A stretch of 64,000 nucleotides of DNA from Aphanomyces cochlioides (GCA_019828595.1 JAHQRK010000002.1:3968001-4032000), one strand, 5' to 3'. Counted from the first letter of the stretch, positions 43,649 through 55,202 are shown. Notes: generated from the sequence alone by a model not told the origin. Translations and numbers: made by a program.

Positions 43649-45315
43649 CCACTCCGTCCCAAAAGTCTGTAGAGTTTCAACTTGTTTCCACCCGGAATTT
43701 CGTTATCTTGACCGGATTGTGGCCAATTATAGACCAATCGAAAGCTTTCAATTCTGGCATTTTCAAAATATCAATATTTCACTTCAAATATCTATGGAAC
43801 ATAAGATACAAGCGAATTAAAATTGTCACCCCGGGGAAAAATTTCGGCCTCTCACCGGTCTTGAATATTGTATGGTTCAGAAGCACAACATGACTCAACA
43901 ATATAAAATACTAGAGGTTATTATACCTCACTACTTTAATTCCCAAAAACATTGTGCATTTTCAAATGGAGCGCAAACCCGGTGCGGAGCTGTCCGTCGC
44001 AACGAAGATTGGCATCCTCTGCGCCTTAAATGCTGTCGTCATAGACAATGAATTGCCTCGCGGCGCTTTTGCTAGAGTTGCGGCTCAGTTTCGCTGCCAC
44101 GCCACTACTGTGGCTAATCTGTGGAAGGCCAACAAAACAAAAATCAACAGCTCACTTGAGCTTTCAGAATACAAGTCAAAGCATCGCTCTGGACGGCCGC
44201 CCATCTCAAATGAAGACATATTGACTGTTGTGTCAAACATCGAGCTTGAAGACAGACAGAACCTTCGGAGTCTCGAAATTCGGACTGGCTTTTCGAAATC
44301 TACACTCCATCGTCGCGTTCAAGATGGCACGTTGCAGCATCGCAAGTCCAACCTAAAGCCAGCTCTCACCCCAGTGCACATGAAATCTAGGGTAGAATTC
44401 TGCCTTAAGAGAGTAATGGAAAGTGATGACCCAATGGTTTTTTGTGATTTCGACAACACCATTCACGTTGACGAAAAATGGTTCTTTATGGACACAGCCA
44501 CGCGGGGATTTTATGTTGCGCCGAATGAAATGTTACCCCACGTCAAGGACACAGCAAACGCTTTACTGGTCAAATCATGTTTTTTGCTGCTGTTGCTCGG
44601 CCTCGATTTGACAAGCATCGAAACAAAATGTTTGATGGGAAATTGGGAATCTGGCCTTTTGTGACTCAAGTACCTGCTTTGCGATCCTCCAAGAACCGTC
44701 CTGCTGGAACACTTGAGACGCGAAATGTCTCTGTTGACAGCGCCGCTTATCGAGAAATGCTCTTGAATAACTTGATTCCTGCAATTCTCGATAAGTGGCC
44801 AAGAGATATCAAAACTATTCGGTTGCAGCAGGACAACGCTCCTGTTCATGTGAAACAAGGATTGTTTTGGTGTGGCCATGTCCTTTCAATTGTTGTTGAA
44901 AATCAACCTCCAAGAAGCCCTGATCTGAACTTGCTGGACCTTGGTTTTTTTACTGCCATACAAGCCTTACAGCAAAGAAGAGTCTCAAAGACTCCAGAAG
45001 CGCTCATTGGCAATGTCCAGCATGCATTCCAAGATCTCCAGCCAAAGACATTGGATAATGTCTTCTATTCTTGGATGCTGTGCATGGAACAAATTATGTT
45101 ATGCGGTGGAAATAATGACTACAAGATTCCTCATATAGGAAAGGATCGTTTGCGGCGTGTAGATTATCTGCCTCGTCAACTTGAATGCTCCAGAGAAGCA
45201 GGCTCAAAGGCTCATGATGTACTGCTTTAAGGTAAAATAAAATAGCGTCTACAAAATTTCATTATATTTGGCTCAGAAATTTGGTGAAACTCTACAGACT
45301 TTTGGGACGGAGTGG
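43649..45315 (+). mobile_element. Tc1/mariner element nested in the left MULE arm
   Basis: 1667 bp, flanked by TA (43647-43648 and 45316-45317). Terminal inverted repeats start CCACTCCGTCCCAAAAGTCT and run about 30 bp. The right MULE arm (near 47352) preserves the uninterrupted sequence TCTATCTTAC, whose reverse complement contains a single TA, which is the empty site. Confidence 0.96.
43966..45230 (+). pseudogene. Mariner transposase with one frameshift
   Basis: The first part (from ATG 43966, MERKPGAELSVATKIGILCA) has a helix-turn-helix N-terminus (AAQFRCHATTVANLWKANK, FSKSTLHRRV) and the first catalytic Asp in HVDEKWFF. Near 44560-44580 the frame shifts; the second part (to 45230) has QQDNAPVH and SPDLNLLDLGFF with 34 residues between the second and third catalytic Asp. 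The SPDLNxLDLGFF form is that of mariner-like elements of plants and oomycetes. All three catalytic residues remain, so the copy is young apart from the shift. Confidence 0.9.
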
Positions 45316-47039
45316 TAGACGTTTCCTGGCTCGCTAGGCAATAACTATTGCATAAATAGCAACTAATGCATGGTAATTAACATTGTGTACCTTTATAAAT
45401 TTTGATTTTGTGTTTTGTTTATCAAAGATCCTTTGATGGTGTGGAGTTAAACCATCACCGCGCGTGCGTGCTACGAGTTTTCTACTGTGAATGAGACAGA
45501 CATATACTGAAGAGTGCTTACCGTCGACTAACTATGTTTTCAAGTAAGTGCAATAAGTATCGAAAATGTAGCTCAACTGCATTTGAACTGCGAAGATCTT
45601 TACCAAGCCACTGGTTTGCAGACTCTCCAAGATTTGACGTGACATTGCCGTTTGTTGGACTACCTATCGCACACATGACCCAGGGCTTCAGTGGAAGTTT
45701 TTCGGCGTCCATGAGATATTCATACGCTATTAGATATTAGATAGTAATTTCGATCATAAAGTTCCTGGGCTTACTCTGGTTTTTCTCCGACAATTTCTGA
45801 CCATGATATTTGAACGAGTCCATAGACGAAGCATTAGCCATTCGGAAAACAATTGATTATTCGTCCGCCGTAAGCCACAATCCTTTTGACGCGCGAATGT
45901 TTGCCACAATGTGACGAAGGCGATGAGGACTATCCGGGCATACCTCTTTACATGCTTTTTTAAAACCTAATCGATATCAATACTGATCAAACTATTTGAT
46001 ATACCCTTGTCTCTGTCAGACAGAATGACAACTTTGCGATCAAATATACCAGTGCTCCTTAAATGTTTGATGAACCACTCCCAATGAGAGAAGTTTTCCA
46101 CTGGCACAATGGCAATTCCTAATAGTACAATCTGAGCCAAGAAATTCCACATATATGTTCTACCAATGACAAGTAAATGATTGTTTGGGTCTTTGGTGGT
46201 AGCAACAAGCAAAACACCATTCTTGTTCATGAGGTCCTTTAAATGTGTTCCTATTCAAAACAGTAAGAACTATTAACTCTCATATAGATAAAGGCTTACC
46301 ATCTAGAGCTACAACTGGTTGACATGACTGCATTGCATCAATACAAAAACGGGGAATGAGTACGCTCCGAAAAAAATGACCCGACCACGTTTCAACAGCA
46401 GCAATTGATCCAGGGTTCCTGCCTTTAATGATTTGAAAATAGCTCTCTAGTTTTTCAAATGCACTGTCGATACTACCATACAACCCCCTCACGAGCTCCA
46501 ATTTAGCTCTATTAGCTGAAGCTATTGAGATTGTGTATCCAAGGGTGCTCAAAAGTGTCTGTTGAATTTGTTTGCCCGTCACTTCCCGAGGAGCTGTACT
46601 GGCCTGCAAATTGTTTGAAAGCAATGTTTGTACGATCTAACTCATACTTAAGATAAATAACATAATAAACGTACCAAATCGTGATTTATTCCTTCATGTC
46701 GGCGCTTAGGTTTATCTTTGTGCAAGGGGTGGTTGTGTGTAAGATTCATGTTTGAAATTTTGACTTCGCCACTGACGCTTGGTTGCCGATACAACAAACG
46801 AGCAATTTGGTTGAGTGCATATCCATTTTGCACTATTTTTGTGTAGTACTGTTGACGGACACTAAAACCGGTGCTAAGACCGAGTTTGTTGAGATGGTCT
46901 CGCTCCGTGCATCTGGAACTGACGAACAGTACGATGAGCGTGAGCAACTACTGCAAGACATTGTTACTGGACGTCGCGTTGGAAGGCGTTTAGAGTAGCG
47001 GACGAGGAACTTGACGTAGAAGTAAAAGTAAATGTAGAG

Positions 47040-48088
47040 CTTGGAGAGTCTGCAAACCAGTGGCTTGGTAAAGATCTTCGCAGTTCAAATGCAGTTGAGC
47101 TACATTTTCGATACTTATTGCACTTACTTGAAAACATAGTTAGTCGACGGTTAGCACTCTTCAGTATATGTCTGTCTCATTCACAGTAGAAAACTCGTAG
47201 CACGCACGCGCGGTGATGGTTTAACTCCACACCATCAAAGGATCTTTGATAAACAAAACACAAAATCAAAATTTATAAAGGTACACAATGTTAATTACCA
47301 TGCATTAGTTGCTATTTATGCAATAGTTATTGCCTAGCGAGCCAGGAAACGTCTATCTTACATTCTATGACGATCCTCTGGAGAGAGCTGGTCACAAGTG
47401 GCGCGAGGTTGTGCTCGACAAATGTTTTTGTGACTGCCTGGGCTGGTTCGACAATACAAAACCCTGTATTCACGCTGCAGCATGCTTAAATGATGCCGGT
47501 ATTGATCCTCTTCTATACTTCGGTGATTTCTACAAAACGAGCAATTTCAAAGAGATATACTCTCATTTTTTGCATGCCCCACCACCTTCCACTTTATCGC
47601 AAAACCCAAATTCGAAGGCGCCAATCTCTTTGCTTGACCAATCCAAGAAACTCCAGCGAGGACCACAGCCGAAGAAGCGCAAGCCATCGCGTGGAATGGA
47701 TAAACAGGGCCATAGCCACGACACTGTCCATTAGTTTCTTTATTCCTAGTTATATTCGTTTTATTCATATTGAATTGCAGTCCAGAGACACAAGAAGGGA
47801 CACGCCACCAACAACCAAGGCAGAGACAGAACAAAGGACATGCCACGAACAACCAGCGAAACAAACCAAGAACTTGCAGTGACGTACTGTTGGAGAAAGA
47901 GCTCTTCTAGAATGTGATTTAGTACAAGACGGCACGATTGATTGTCTATTTGACGGACCTCACGATTCTTGTTCTCTGGCGACTTTCACCAAAATTCCGG
48001 ATAAATATCCTGGTATCGCTGTGCTCATGGAGCAAGGGGATTCTGGTCGAGAACAAGTATACCACTCTTGTTTTCAGATAATTCCTCT
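47040..48088. repeat. Right inverted arm of MULE
   Basis: Reverse complement of the left arm. On the plus strand it encodes a second copy of the SWIM-finger end of the transposase (47330-47734), so both arms carry transposase 3' coding sequence. This is unusual, because MULE inverted repeats are normally non-coding. Confidence 0.92.
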
Positions 48089-48097
48089 TGCGAACGC

Positions 48098-51000
48098 GCA
48101 ACATGGTTCAAGCTTTCGGCGTGTGGAGAAGTCTTCCGTCGCGAACGTCGCCGTAATGATTCGTAAGCTGCAAGCTCCAGTGGTAAGGTTTCTCGAGCTT
48201 CTCTAGCTGATATCCATGTAGGCTCCGTATCGGCCATTGCCGTCGCTGGAGGTGGATGAAGACGGTATTCCAATCCGTTCTGAGAATAGCGCCTGCCTAC
48301 TAGGCGGGGAGCGGAAGCGGGGTCGTTCGCAAGTTGCGATGGATCGTTCCGAACGATCTCGAGTGGAGCATCCAGGCTACGTTTTGCCGAGCGGTGCGGC
48401 TCCAAATGCTCCTGCGGCGTATGGATATGTCCATGTTGGACCAAGTCGTGTGGCACGATCGCCAAGTCGTGGTCGATCGGTGGATAGACAGCCATATCCT
48501 CGGACTCCTCCGGCAGCGGCTGCAGAGCCACTTGAGGTCGCACATCGGCGAACGGATTTGCGCGTTGTGGAGTTGGAACTCCGAGTTCGTGAGTTGACGG
48601 ATGCGATTCATCGGCTTCGGAGAGATCAAAACGTGTATCCGTCCGTTCGTGAGCTGGAAGATTATCTCCATGACTGGCAGTCGATGAAGCAGTCTTTTGC
48701 TGATATGCAGAATCATATTCGGCGCTTATGGGACTGGATGAAGAGCGAGCAGGCGAGAGGTCGCCACGATCAGGCGTAGCAGGTAAATACCTCTTGATCT
48801 TGCCAACATAGAATGTTGGATGGATTTGTCATTCAGTTGGAAGCTCCAACTTGTATGCAGTGTTGCTAATCTTCTTTGTGATAGGGAACGGGCCAAGCCA
48901 AGGTGGCTGCAATTTTGGGTTTCCTAGCGCCGTCTTGGGCACTGCCGATGCACGTAGTAGGACTAAGTCGCCGACTGAATATACATTTTTGTTTCGACAA
49001 CTTGTCTTGTTGGCTTGCAAAGCCTGCTTTTCTTGAGCTGATGCTAGATTCTCGCGGACATGGAGGAGTAGGGACTTCCTGGATTCGATAAAGTGTTTTA
49101 CACTGGCGATTGTGCGTGCAGGGATAGATCCTCCCCCACTTAAACGTGCAGCATCCACATTGATCGGAAGGCGCGGGTGCCGTAGATGTAGGACATAGAA
49201 AGGGGTATGACCCGTTGAGGCTTGAACAGAGTTGTTGTACGCAAAGACAACATGGGAGAGCATCGTGCTCCATGTGCGCGGCTTGGATTGAGTGTAACTG
49301 CGAAGAACATCTTCGATAACGCGATTAGCGCGTTCAGACTGACCGTCAGTTTCAGGGTGGTCCGACGTGGACATGTCAAGGGTGGTGCCACAGAGCGCAA
49401 ACAGCGCGGACCAGAATTTCGATGTAAAGCGAGGATCGCGGTCTGAAACGATAGAGGCTGGAAGCCCGAAGCGACAGAAAACATGGTCAAAGTAAAGTTG
49501 AGCCGACTCTTCGGCGGTAATGGTGTCGCGGCATGCGACTGCAATCAAATATTTGGACAACCTGTCAACACAAGTCCAAATGCCGGTGCGACCGTGCTTG
49601 TCGCGTGGTAAGCCAAAGATAAAATCCATGCTGACCGAGGAGAAGACCTCGTCAGGTATTGGTAAAGGTGCCAAAGGGGCACGAGTGGCTGGGGAAGCCT
49701 TGACGCGTTGGTAGACGTCACAATGCGCTACATAGCGCGATACGGCCTTGAATAGGCGGGGCCACCAGAATTGCCGTGCTACGGTAAGATAAGTCTTGTC
49801 GCGGCCAAAATGTCCTGCTGTTTGGGCGGCATGACAATCATGCAAAATGTCACGGCGAAGGGCTTCATCTGCCGGAATGGCAAGGCGGCGTGGGCTGGAA
49901 GCCATCGTGTAATACACCAAGCCATCATGGACAGAAAAATTCCTGAGCGAGGATCGCTTCGGCGAAGTAGTGGAATCACATAACAGAGATAAAATCTCAG
50001 AAAGCCATTTGTCGGATGTGTAGGACGCACGCACACGGTCGTGGAGATTCGAGTGCACGTGTGATACATGGTTCAAGCTTGTGTCGTCTGAAGTCGATGG
50101 ACGACGGGAAAGAGCATCCGCAAGGACGTTTTGACGTCCAGGTTTGTATTCAACTGTGAAGTTGAACTCAGCAAAGAAGGCTAACCAGCGAGCCATGCGT
50201 TGGCTAATATGAGGAGACTTGATGGCTGTGCGTAAAGATGCATGGTCTGTGTAGACCACGAAAGGCTTGCTACCTAGGAGGTAGATTCGAAACTTCGTGA
50301 GGGCGTATTTCATAGCTAGTAGCTCCAAGTCGTGGACAGGGTAGGCTTTTTCAGCCTTTTGGAGCTGGCGGGATTGATAGGACACAGGTCGGTCGCGACC
50401 ATCCTCCCCCACTTGCATGAGGCAGCAGCCTATAGCCTTGACAGAAGCATCACAAACGACCGAGAAGGGTCGAGAAAAGTCGGGTAGCGCCAGGACAGGC
50501 GCAGACACTAAGCTGTCTTTCACCGCGTTGAACGCGTGTCGTGGCATTCTTGGGTCCAATCCCAAGAGGCGTCTTTGGCAAGTAAGGCCGATAAAGGTTG
50601 TGCCAGCGAGGCAAAATTTGCCGAGAACTTGTGTAGATACGTGGCTAGACCAAGCCAACTGCGCAACTCAGTTTGAGTAGACGGAACGGTCCAGTCGCGA
50701 ATGGTTTGGACCTTTGCAGGGTCAGCGCGACAACCATTGATGCCAACAAAGTCACCCAGAACAGGAATTTCCTCGACACCAAACATACATTTGGCCAAGT
50801 TGGCATAGAGGCCATTGTCCCGCAGGACGGCAAGGACTTGACGGAGATGATCACGATGGACCTCAAGATCGGAGCGGGCGGTCGTGCGACGACTATGGAT
50901 ATAAATAGCGTCGAAATAAGAGTGAGCAAAGGCTCGCAAAGGGCGACGTTTCGACGTCACCATGCGGTTGAACGTTGCTGGCGCATTTCAAAGGCCTTGT

Positions 51001-53275
51001 GGCATAACGAGCCATTCCCAGAGCATGCCACTTGGAGTGGAGACAGCGGTCTTAGGAATATCCTGTATACGCATCAGGATCTGGTAGAACCCATCGCGCA
51101 AATCGATCGTGGAAAAGAGGGTACTACCCGCCATGCTGTCAATGATGACATCCTTGCGCGGAATCGGCGTCTGCGCCGGTATCGTGGCTTGATTCAACTT
51201 GTTGAAGGCGTGAACGATACGCCAGCCACCGTTGGGTTTCTTGACACAAAATGTCGGATTTGAGTGCGGCGAGTTGCTCTCGCGCACATGGCCTGCCTTC
51301 TTGCGGGCCGCAAAGAATGAGTCGATGAACTCGACCTGATCACGTGGCAATGGCCACTGGCGTGTAACGCAATACTTGGTCCCCGGGACCAAGTCAATCT
51401 CATGGCGGATGCCTTTGTCGCTAGGCAGGGCCGCTGGAACCTCGTCAGGGAATACATCCTTGTACTCCATCAATATGTCGTAGAACGGGCTAGTCTTGAG
51501 AGACTCCCATGTCGTTCGTGCTCGCTTGTCAGCATCGTCAAGGACATCCTTGTCCATCGTGGATGTCGTGTGGAGGGTTCCATCTTCTTCTACGCAGATA
51601 ACCGCGATACTCAGCGGTTCTTGGGCATGCAGGAGTCGCGAAAAGGAGCGAAAGCTCATCTCCGGCAAAGCCACAATCTCATCTGCCCTGGTGGGCAGTT
51701 CTTCAAGGTCACAGGCTGACCGTATAAACTCATCAACCGACAACTTGTCGGGAACATCGTGCCTGTCTCGAGAGGGTGCACACTCTCGGAAATCGTACTC
51801 ATCGATCGACTCTTCTTCTGGTCGTCGGAAAACTCTTCGGCGATTCGTTGATCATTCGCCGGCAAACCTTCAGGTTCGTTTGAAGGTGTATCCAAAGCTG
51901 GAATAGCTTGTTCTTCTCGTGGATGGTCCACAATGCCATCGCGTGTCCGTGTTGACGAAGGGTCAATACAAATCACAGCGAGTTCATTACTCTGCGCTGG
52001 GTTGGGCACGTAGAAACGTGGAGATGGTGGCACCATCGTCTTCAGGCGCCAGTCAATAATGGGCTGATGGCGTTCGAGCCAACCCATTCCAAGGATCAAA
52101 TCCCATCGGTCGTCAAGGTCCATAAGGAAGAATTCTTCTCTTGACGAAAAGTCACCAATCGATATTGGCAAAGCGACAATTTGTCGTGGATTTGAAACAA
52201 TCCGACCGTCTGCAAGTCGGATGCGTAGAGTGTCGTTAGGTTGAGCCTTGGACGTCGATACGCCTGTAGCTCGTGCAATAGTTGCGCGCCGCGCATAATT
52301 TTCAGATGCGCCACTGTCTATCAAGACACGGAGGGGGTCGCTGAATCCAGGAACTGGAAGCAGGTAGGAGAGCATTTGGTGATGCTCACCTAGGCGGCAC
52401 AAAGTGCCAGGGGCTAGATCAATAGGTTCAGAGGGCGCGGTGTCGGACACCCATTGATCAACTTGCCCAGTAGGCCGCCCGGCGCCTACTGGGTTGTGAA
52501 GTTTACCCGGCGACGCGGAGGCGTTCCAGGCGCACCATGCGCATTGGAAGCCTGTCGGCGGGGAGCAGTGCAGTTGCGGGAAATGTGTCCCGTACGCTGG
52601 CAATTGTAACAACGCAATTGCGTCTTTGACTCGAGTTGGGACGTTGACGATCAAAGTTGCGAGTTTCGCGATTGTTTGTCGTGCCGATTTGGCTAATTTC
52701 CATGTCGTGAGCGTCATGATGACCCGCAAATGAAGCCGCAGATTGCGAGTAATGCTCGCCAAGGGCAATATTGAGTGCGTCAACCATATTCTCAGGCATT
52801 CGACGGAAGACTTCAAGTCGCGGAGGGCCATGGTTCAAACCATGCATGAAAACGTTGACGATCGCTCCTTCCGAGACAAGACCCTTGTCAGGCAGGGAGA
52901 GCCAGTGGTAATCCAGCTTCTGGGCAAACTCGCTGATTGTCAGTTTGCCTTGAGTGGCCTTCAAAAGTTGATGCTGTGGCACACAGTTGCGTCCTTTGGC
53001 AAATAAGTTGCCTTCATGAGAGTGATAAATTTTGACAGAGTGTCCATCGCAGGGGCATCGCGCATATAAGTGTTGACTGCCCAGGTGTGGGCTTTGCCAG
53101 TAAGGCATGATACAGCAAAAGCAACTTGCTTGGTTCCAGATTAAAAATCCATGGCTTCTACGGCCATCTTCACGCCAGCTTCCCAGACGAGAAGATTCTC
53201 GGAGGCTGAGCCTCCAAACTTGGGGACATCGAGTCTCACTCGCCCTTCGCGGACAGGGCTGTCTTCATGATTCAT
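48098..53275 (-). pseudogene. Gypsy gag-pol, broken
   Basis: Gag begins MNHEDSPVREGRVRLDVPKF at 53275 and meets a TAA at about 53143 after VEAMDF. A CCHC knuckle (CYNCQRTGHISRNC) lies near 52600. The protease motif is LIDSGASENYA (about 52325). RT lies in pieces between 51470 and 50530; its catalytic box reads SYFDAIYIHS (about 50917), where the second Asp of the usual xDD is Ala. RNase H (VVCDASVKAIG, YTDHASLRTA, NVLADALSRR) and integrase follow in one frame to 48829: an HHCC finger in which CDVYQ replaces the expected CxxC, and the DD35E core (MDFIFGLP, VSDRDPRF, TDGQSERANR). A chromodomain-like end (NGLEYRL ... TWISARE) is cut by the MULE. It cannot encode active enzymes. Confidence 0.9.
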
Positions 53276-53348
53276 CGTAAACGTTGGAATCGTTGAGTTG
53301 TGAGTATTCCTTCTAGCAGGTCCTTGGACGAACTAGAGTGCTACCAAG

Positions 53349-53613
53349 TGTAACCGGGTACACGCGCAGGAGGAAGGCTTAGGAAGCAGAGAGAAAGATG
53401 AAAAGTGAATTAGCTTTATCCTGCCTAAAGCTGATGAATGCAGAGTCGAACAGGGCTTGTGAGCCAGTGAATATGAATGGCCTAGAAGGCACCGAGCCAA
53501 ACGAATGGCAGAGAGCACAGAGCGCTTCACATGCAGGAAATACAGATGACATGCTAACAGCAGGCATGTCATGCCAAGGGTCAAAGAGCAAGTAACCGGA
53601 GCGTCCGGTTACA
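53349..53613 (-). repeat. 5' LTR of gypsy element
   Basis: 265 bp; directly followed (on the plus strand) by the 5' part of Cys-rich member 4. Confidence 0.92.
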
Positions 53614-53753
53614 TGAACCATGGCGGGTTGAACGGTTTGAACAACGACGGGTTGTTGGTCGTATCGTCGACGGTCTTGTTCAGCGGCGGTAGCACAACAG
53701 CAGCCACACAAAGCGCCACAAAGCAAGGCACTGCAGATGTCGTCGTCGCACAT
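53614..53753 (-). pseudogene. Cys-rich family member 4, 5' part
   Basis: Start codon at 53753. Encodes the family block (MCDDDICSALLCGALCG), ATAAEQDRRRYDQQ and the linker PVVVQTVQPAMVH, then is cut by the LTR. Only the 3' part at 42434-42517 is missing; the two parts together would make one normal-length member, so the gene was intact before insertion. Confidence 0.9.
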
Positions 53754-53811
53754 TCTAGTCGTTGGTCATATTGGAAAATGAAACGAAGAAAACGACATGG
53801 ACTGCATGGCC

Positions 53812-53834
53812 AAACTTTTCACGTCGTGTCCTGC
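53812..53834 (-). promoter_or_regulatory. Upstream box of member 4
   Basis: On the minus strand GGACACGACGTGAAAAGTTT, 59-80 bp before the start at 53753; still intact although the gene is cut. Confidence 0.5.
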
Positions 53835-54020
53835 TTGCGAGTTTGTCATACTCGTGGAAGGGAAGCAACATGAAGAGGTCTCGTGGTCGCGACTGCATTT
53901 ACGCAGTTCCGTGGGTCGATGGACTCGGAGGAGTTCAAGTCATTGCAATAAGTATATTACAGTTCGTCGCATGAAGATGATGCATTGGCAAGTGTCTGAT
54001 GGTATGCTGGCAATTGATCT

Positions 54021-54239
54021 TTATCTGTAGATTGGGCCAGGATGTCCGTAATGCGGTGGTGGAGGAGGACCATGGTGGTGGTGATAATGAGGAGGTTGGT
54101 GGACCATGACAGGCTGAACGGTTTGGACGATCACGGGTTGTTGTTGGTATTGTCGACGGTCTTGTTCGGCCGCCGCGGCACAGCAGCAGCCACAGAGAGC
54201 ACCACAGCATAGAGCACTGCAGATATCGTCGTCGCACAT
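54021..54239 (-). CDS. Cys-rich family member 5
   Basis: 72 residues; twin of member 2 (eight Cys; tail HHHHGPPPPPHYGHPGPIYR). Lies next to split member 4 on the same strand. Confidence 0.82.
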   Translation of the reverse strand: MCDDDICSALCCGALCGCCCAAAAEQDRRQYQQQPVIVQTVQPVMVHQPPHYHHHHGPPPPPHYGHPGPIYR

Positions 54240-54297
54240 CGTAGTCCAATTGGAAAATGACAACCTGTCGAGCGACGCATGGACTCGTTCGATTGAG

Positions 54298-54321
54298 GAA
54301 AATCTTTTTGGCATCCTGTCC
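54298..54321 (-). promoter_or_regulatory. Upstream box of member 5
   Basis: GGACAGGATGCCAAAAAG on the minus strand, 60-82 bp before the start. Confidence 0.45.
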
Positions 54322-54704
54322 ACGTGGATACATGGAGTTTGTCTCACCCAGGATGAAAACTTTTTAGTGAATCCTGAACGAGTCCGTCGTGCATACCATC
54401 GCTGCAACGTGTGCGCCACGACGAGCAGCGCAAACTTTCAACTTGTTGGCATGCTGAGTGCACACGACAAGTACACGTAAGAGATGGCTTGGCATGCCAT
54501 GGCAGCTTGTTTTCGTGGATAAAACCCGCGCTCTGAGACTATGATTACCATCGAGACGCACTGGTCGGTGCTTAGCCTGTCGGCATGTGCCGAGCGGGAG
54601 AAGGAAGAGAGTGCATCGAAGAAAGGATGGACGAATGGATTAAATATGGATAGCCAAGACAACATTGCGACCTGCTGCCTTGGTCGATTTCGCGATGAGA
54701 GTCT

Positions 54705-54920
54705 TTATCTCACGTAGATTTGTTCCCTCGACGTGTAGGCGTATCGTGGTGGCGATGGCTGGCCGTAGTAGTTGCGTTGGGGGACGAGCACAGGATGAAC
54801 GGTCTGGACGATCACAGGTTGTTGGTGATGGTCTTGTCGACGGTCTTCTTGAGCGGCAGCACAGCAGCAGCCACAGAGAGCGCCACAGAGTAAAGCGCTG
54901 CAGATATCGTCGTCGTGCAT
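54705..54920 (-). CDS. Cys-rich family member 6
   Basis: 71 residues. The second residue, Cys in nearly all members, is His (MHDDDICSALLCGALCG), leaving six Cys. Linker PVIVQTVHPVLVPQ and tail NYYGQPSPPRYAYTSREQ ending IYVR, the same tail type as broken member 3. No clear GGACA box upstream. Confidence 0.78.
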   Translation of the reverse strand: MHDDDICSALLCGALCGCCCAAAQEDRRQDHHQQPVIVQTVHPVLVPQRNYYGQPSPPRYAYTSREQIYVR

Positions 54921-55202
54921 GCGAGAGATTGAAAAATGAAAGTGCTTGGACAATGTCAAACCCAACGGATGCATCAGACATGATACACTCGACGTGAGTC
55001 ACACCAGCGCTCGAACAACTCTGGAGACGAACGAAACGGGTGCACGCCAAAGACGGACCGCTTAATCGTCTACTAGTAATTCTTTGGAAACATGCGGCCA
55101 TCGACACCACCGCCTCGATTCGGCCCCAGCAGCATGCCACGTACGACGACGAGCAACCATTACAGTACATAGGATTCATAAAGTTTAGCTCAAGCATAAT
55201 CT

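Larger units (their letters stand above)
42915..45631. repeat. Left inverted arm of MULE, split by mariner
   Basis: 42915-43648 plus 45318-45631, the reverse complement of the right arm. From CTGAAAAC inward both arms are exactly 1038 bp once mariner and one TA copy are removed, with only a few substitutions (for example near 43422 and 43522). It includes the C-terminal SWIM-finger coding part of the transposase. Confidence 0.93.
43268..47000 (-). pseudogene. MULE transposase, broken
   Basis: Pieces in order on the minus strand: a DNA-binding-like N-terminal part with a NLTHNHPLHKDKPKRRHEG motif (about 46950-46650), a middle part ending in VVALDGK (46624-46280; the Asp is the probable first catalytic residue), a MULE core part with WEWFIKHLRSTGIF and ILSDRDKG (46230-45967, second Asp), a further part near 45715-45518 (GNVTSNLGESANQWLGKDLR, which may hold the catalytic Glu) and, after the mariner interruption, a SWIM zinc finger (CFCDCLGWFDNTKPCIHATA) ending at 43268. 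Exons or frame changes separate the parts; the mariner insertion certainly breaks it. Confidence 0.85.
42915..48088 (-). mobile_element. Mutator-like element (MULE) nested in the gypsy element
   Basis: Flanked by a perfect 9-bp direct repeat TGCGAACGC (42906-42914 and 48089-48097), the hallmark target duplication of MULEs. Length 5174 bp, or 3505 bp without the mariner element and its extra TA. Its ends begin GAGGAATTA(C/T)CTGAAAAC. The long arms (about 1.05 kb each) frame a transposase read on the minus strand. It lies in the 3' coding part of the gypsy polyprotein. Confidence 0.92.
42518..53613 (-). mobile_element. Ty3/gypsy LTR retrotransposon inserted in Cys-rich member 4
   Basis: 11,096 bp including nested elements. 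LTRs of 264 bp (42518-42781) and 265 bp (53349-53613) share TGTAACCGG ... CCGGTTACA ends and differ at a handful of sites. Reading is on the minus strand, so the 5' LTR is the right one. A candidate primer-binding site TGGTAGCACTCTAG lies two bases after it (53333-53346), and a purine tract (GTGGGGAGG) abuts the 3' LTR at 42782-42790. Domain order protease, RT, RNase H, integrase is that of Ty3/gypsy. Removing the MULE (5174 bp including mariner) leaves an element of about 5.9 kb, a normal size. Confidence 0.93.
53983..54361 (-). repeat. Inverted duplicate of 40172-40552
   Basis: Carries member 5 and its upstream region. Arms show scattered substitutions, so the duplication is not recent. Confidence 0.8.

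Noticed and set aside
48237..48779. Open plus-strand frame of 180 residues with coiled-coil-like sequence inside the gypsy element
   Set aside because: The minus strand here reads as the gypsy region after integrase (TFYVGKIKRYLP) and a chromodomain-like part, which fits the element better; the plus frame is most likely its antisense shadow.
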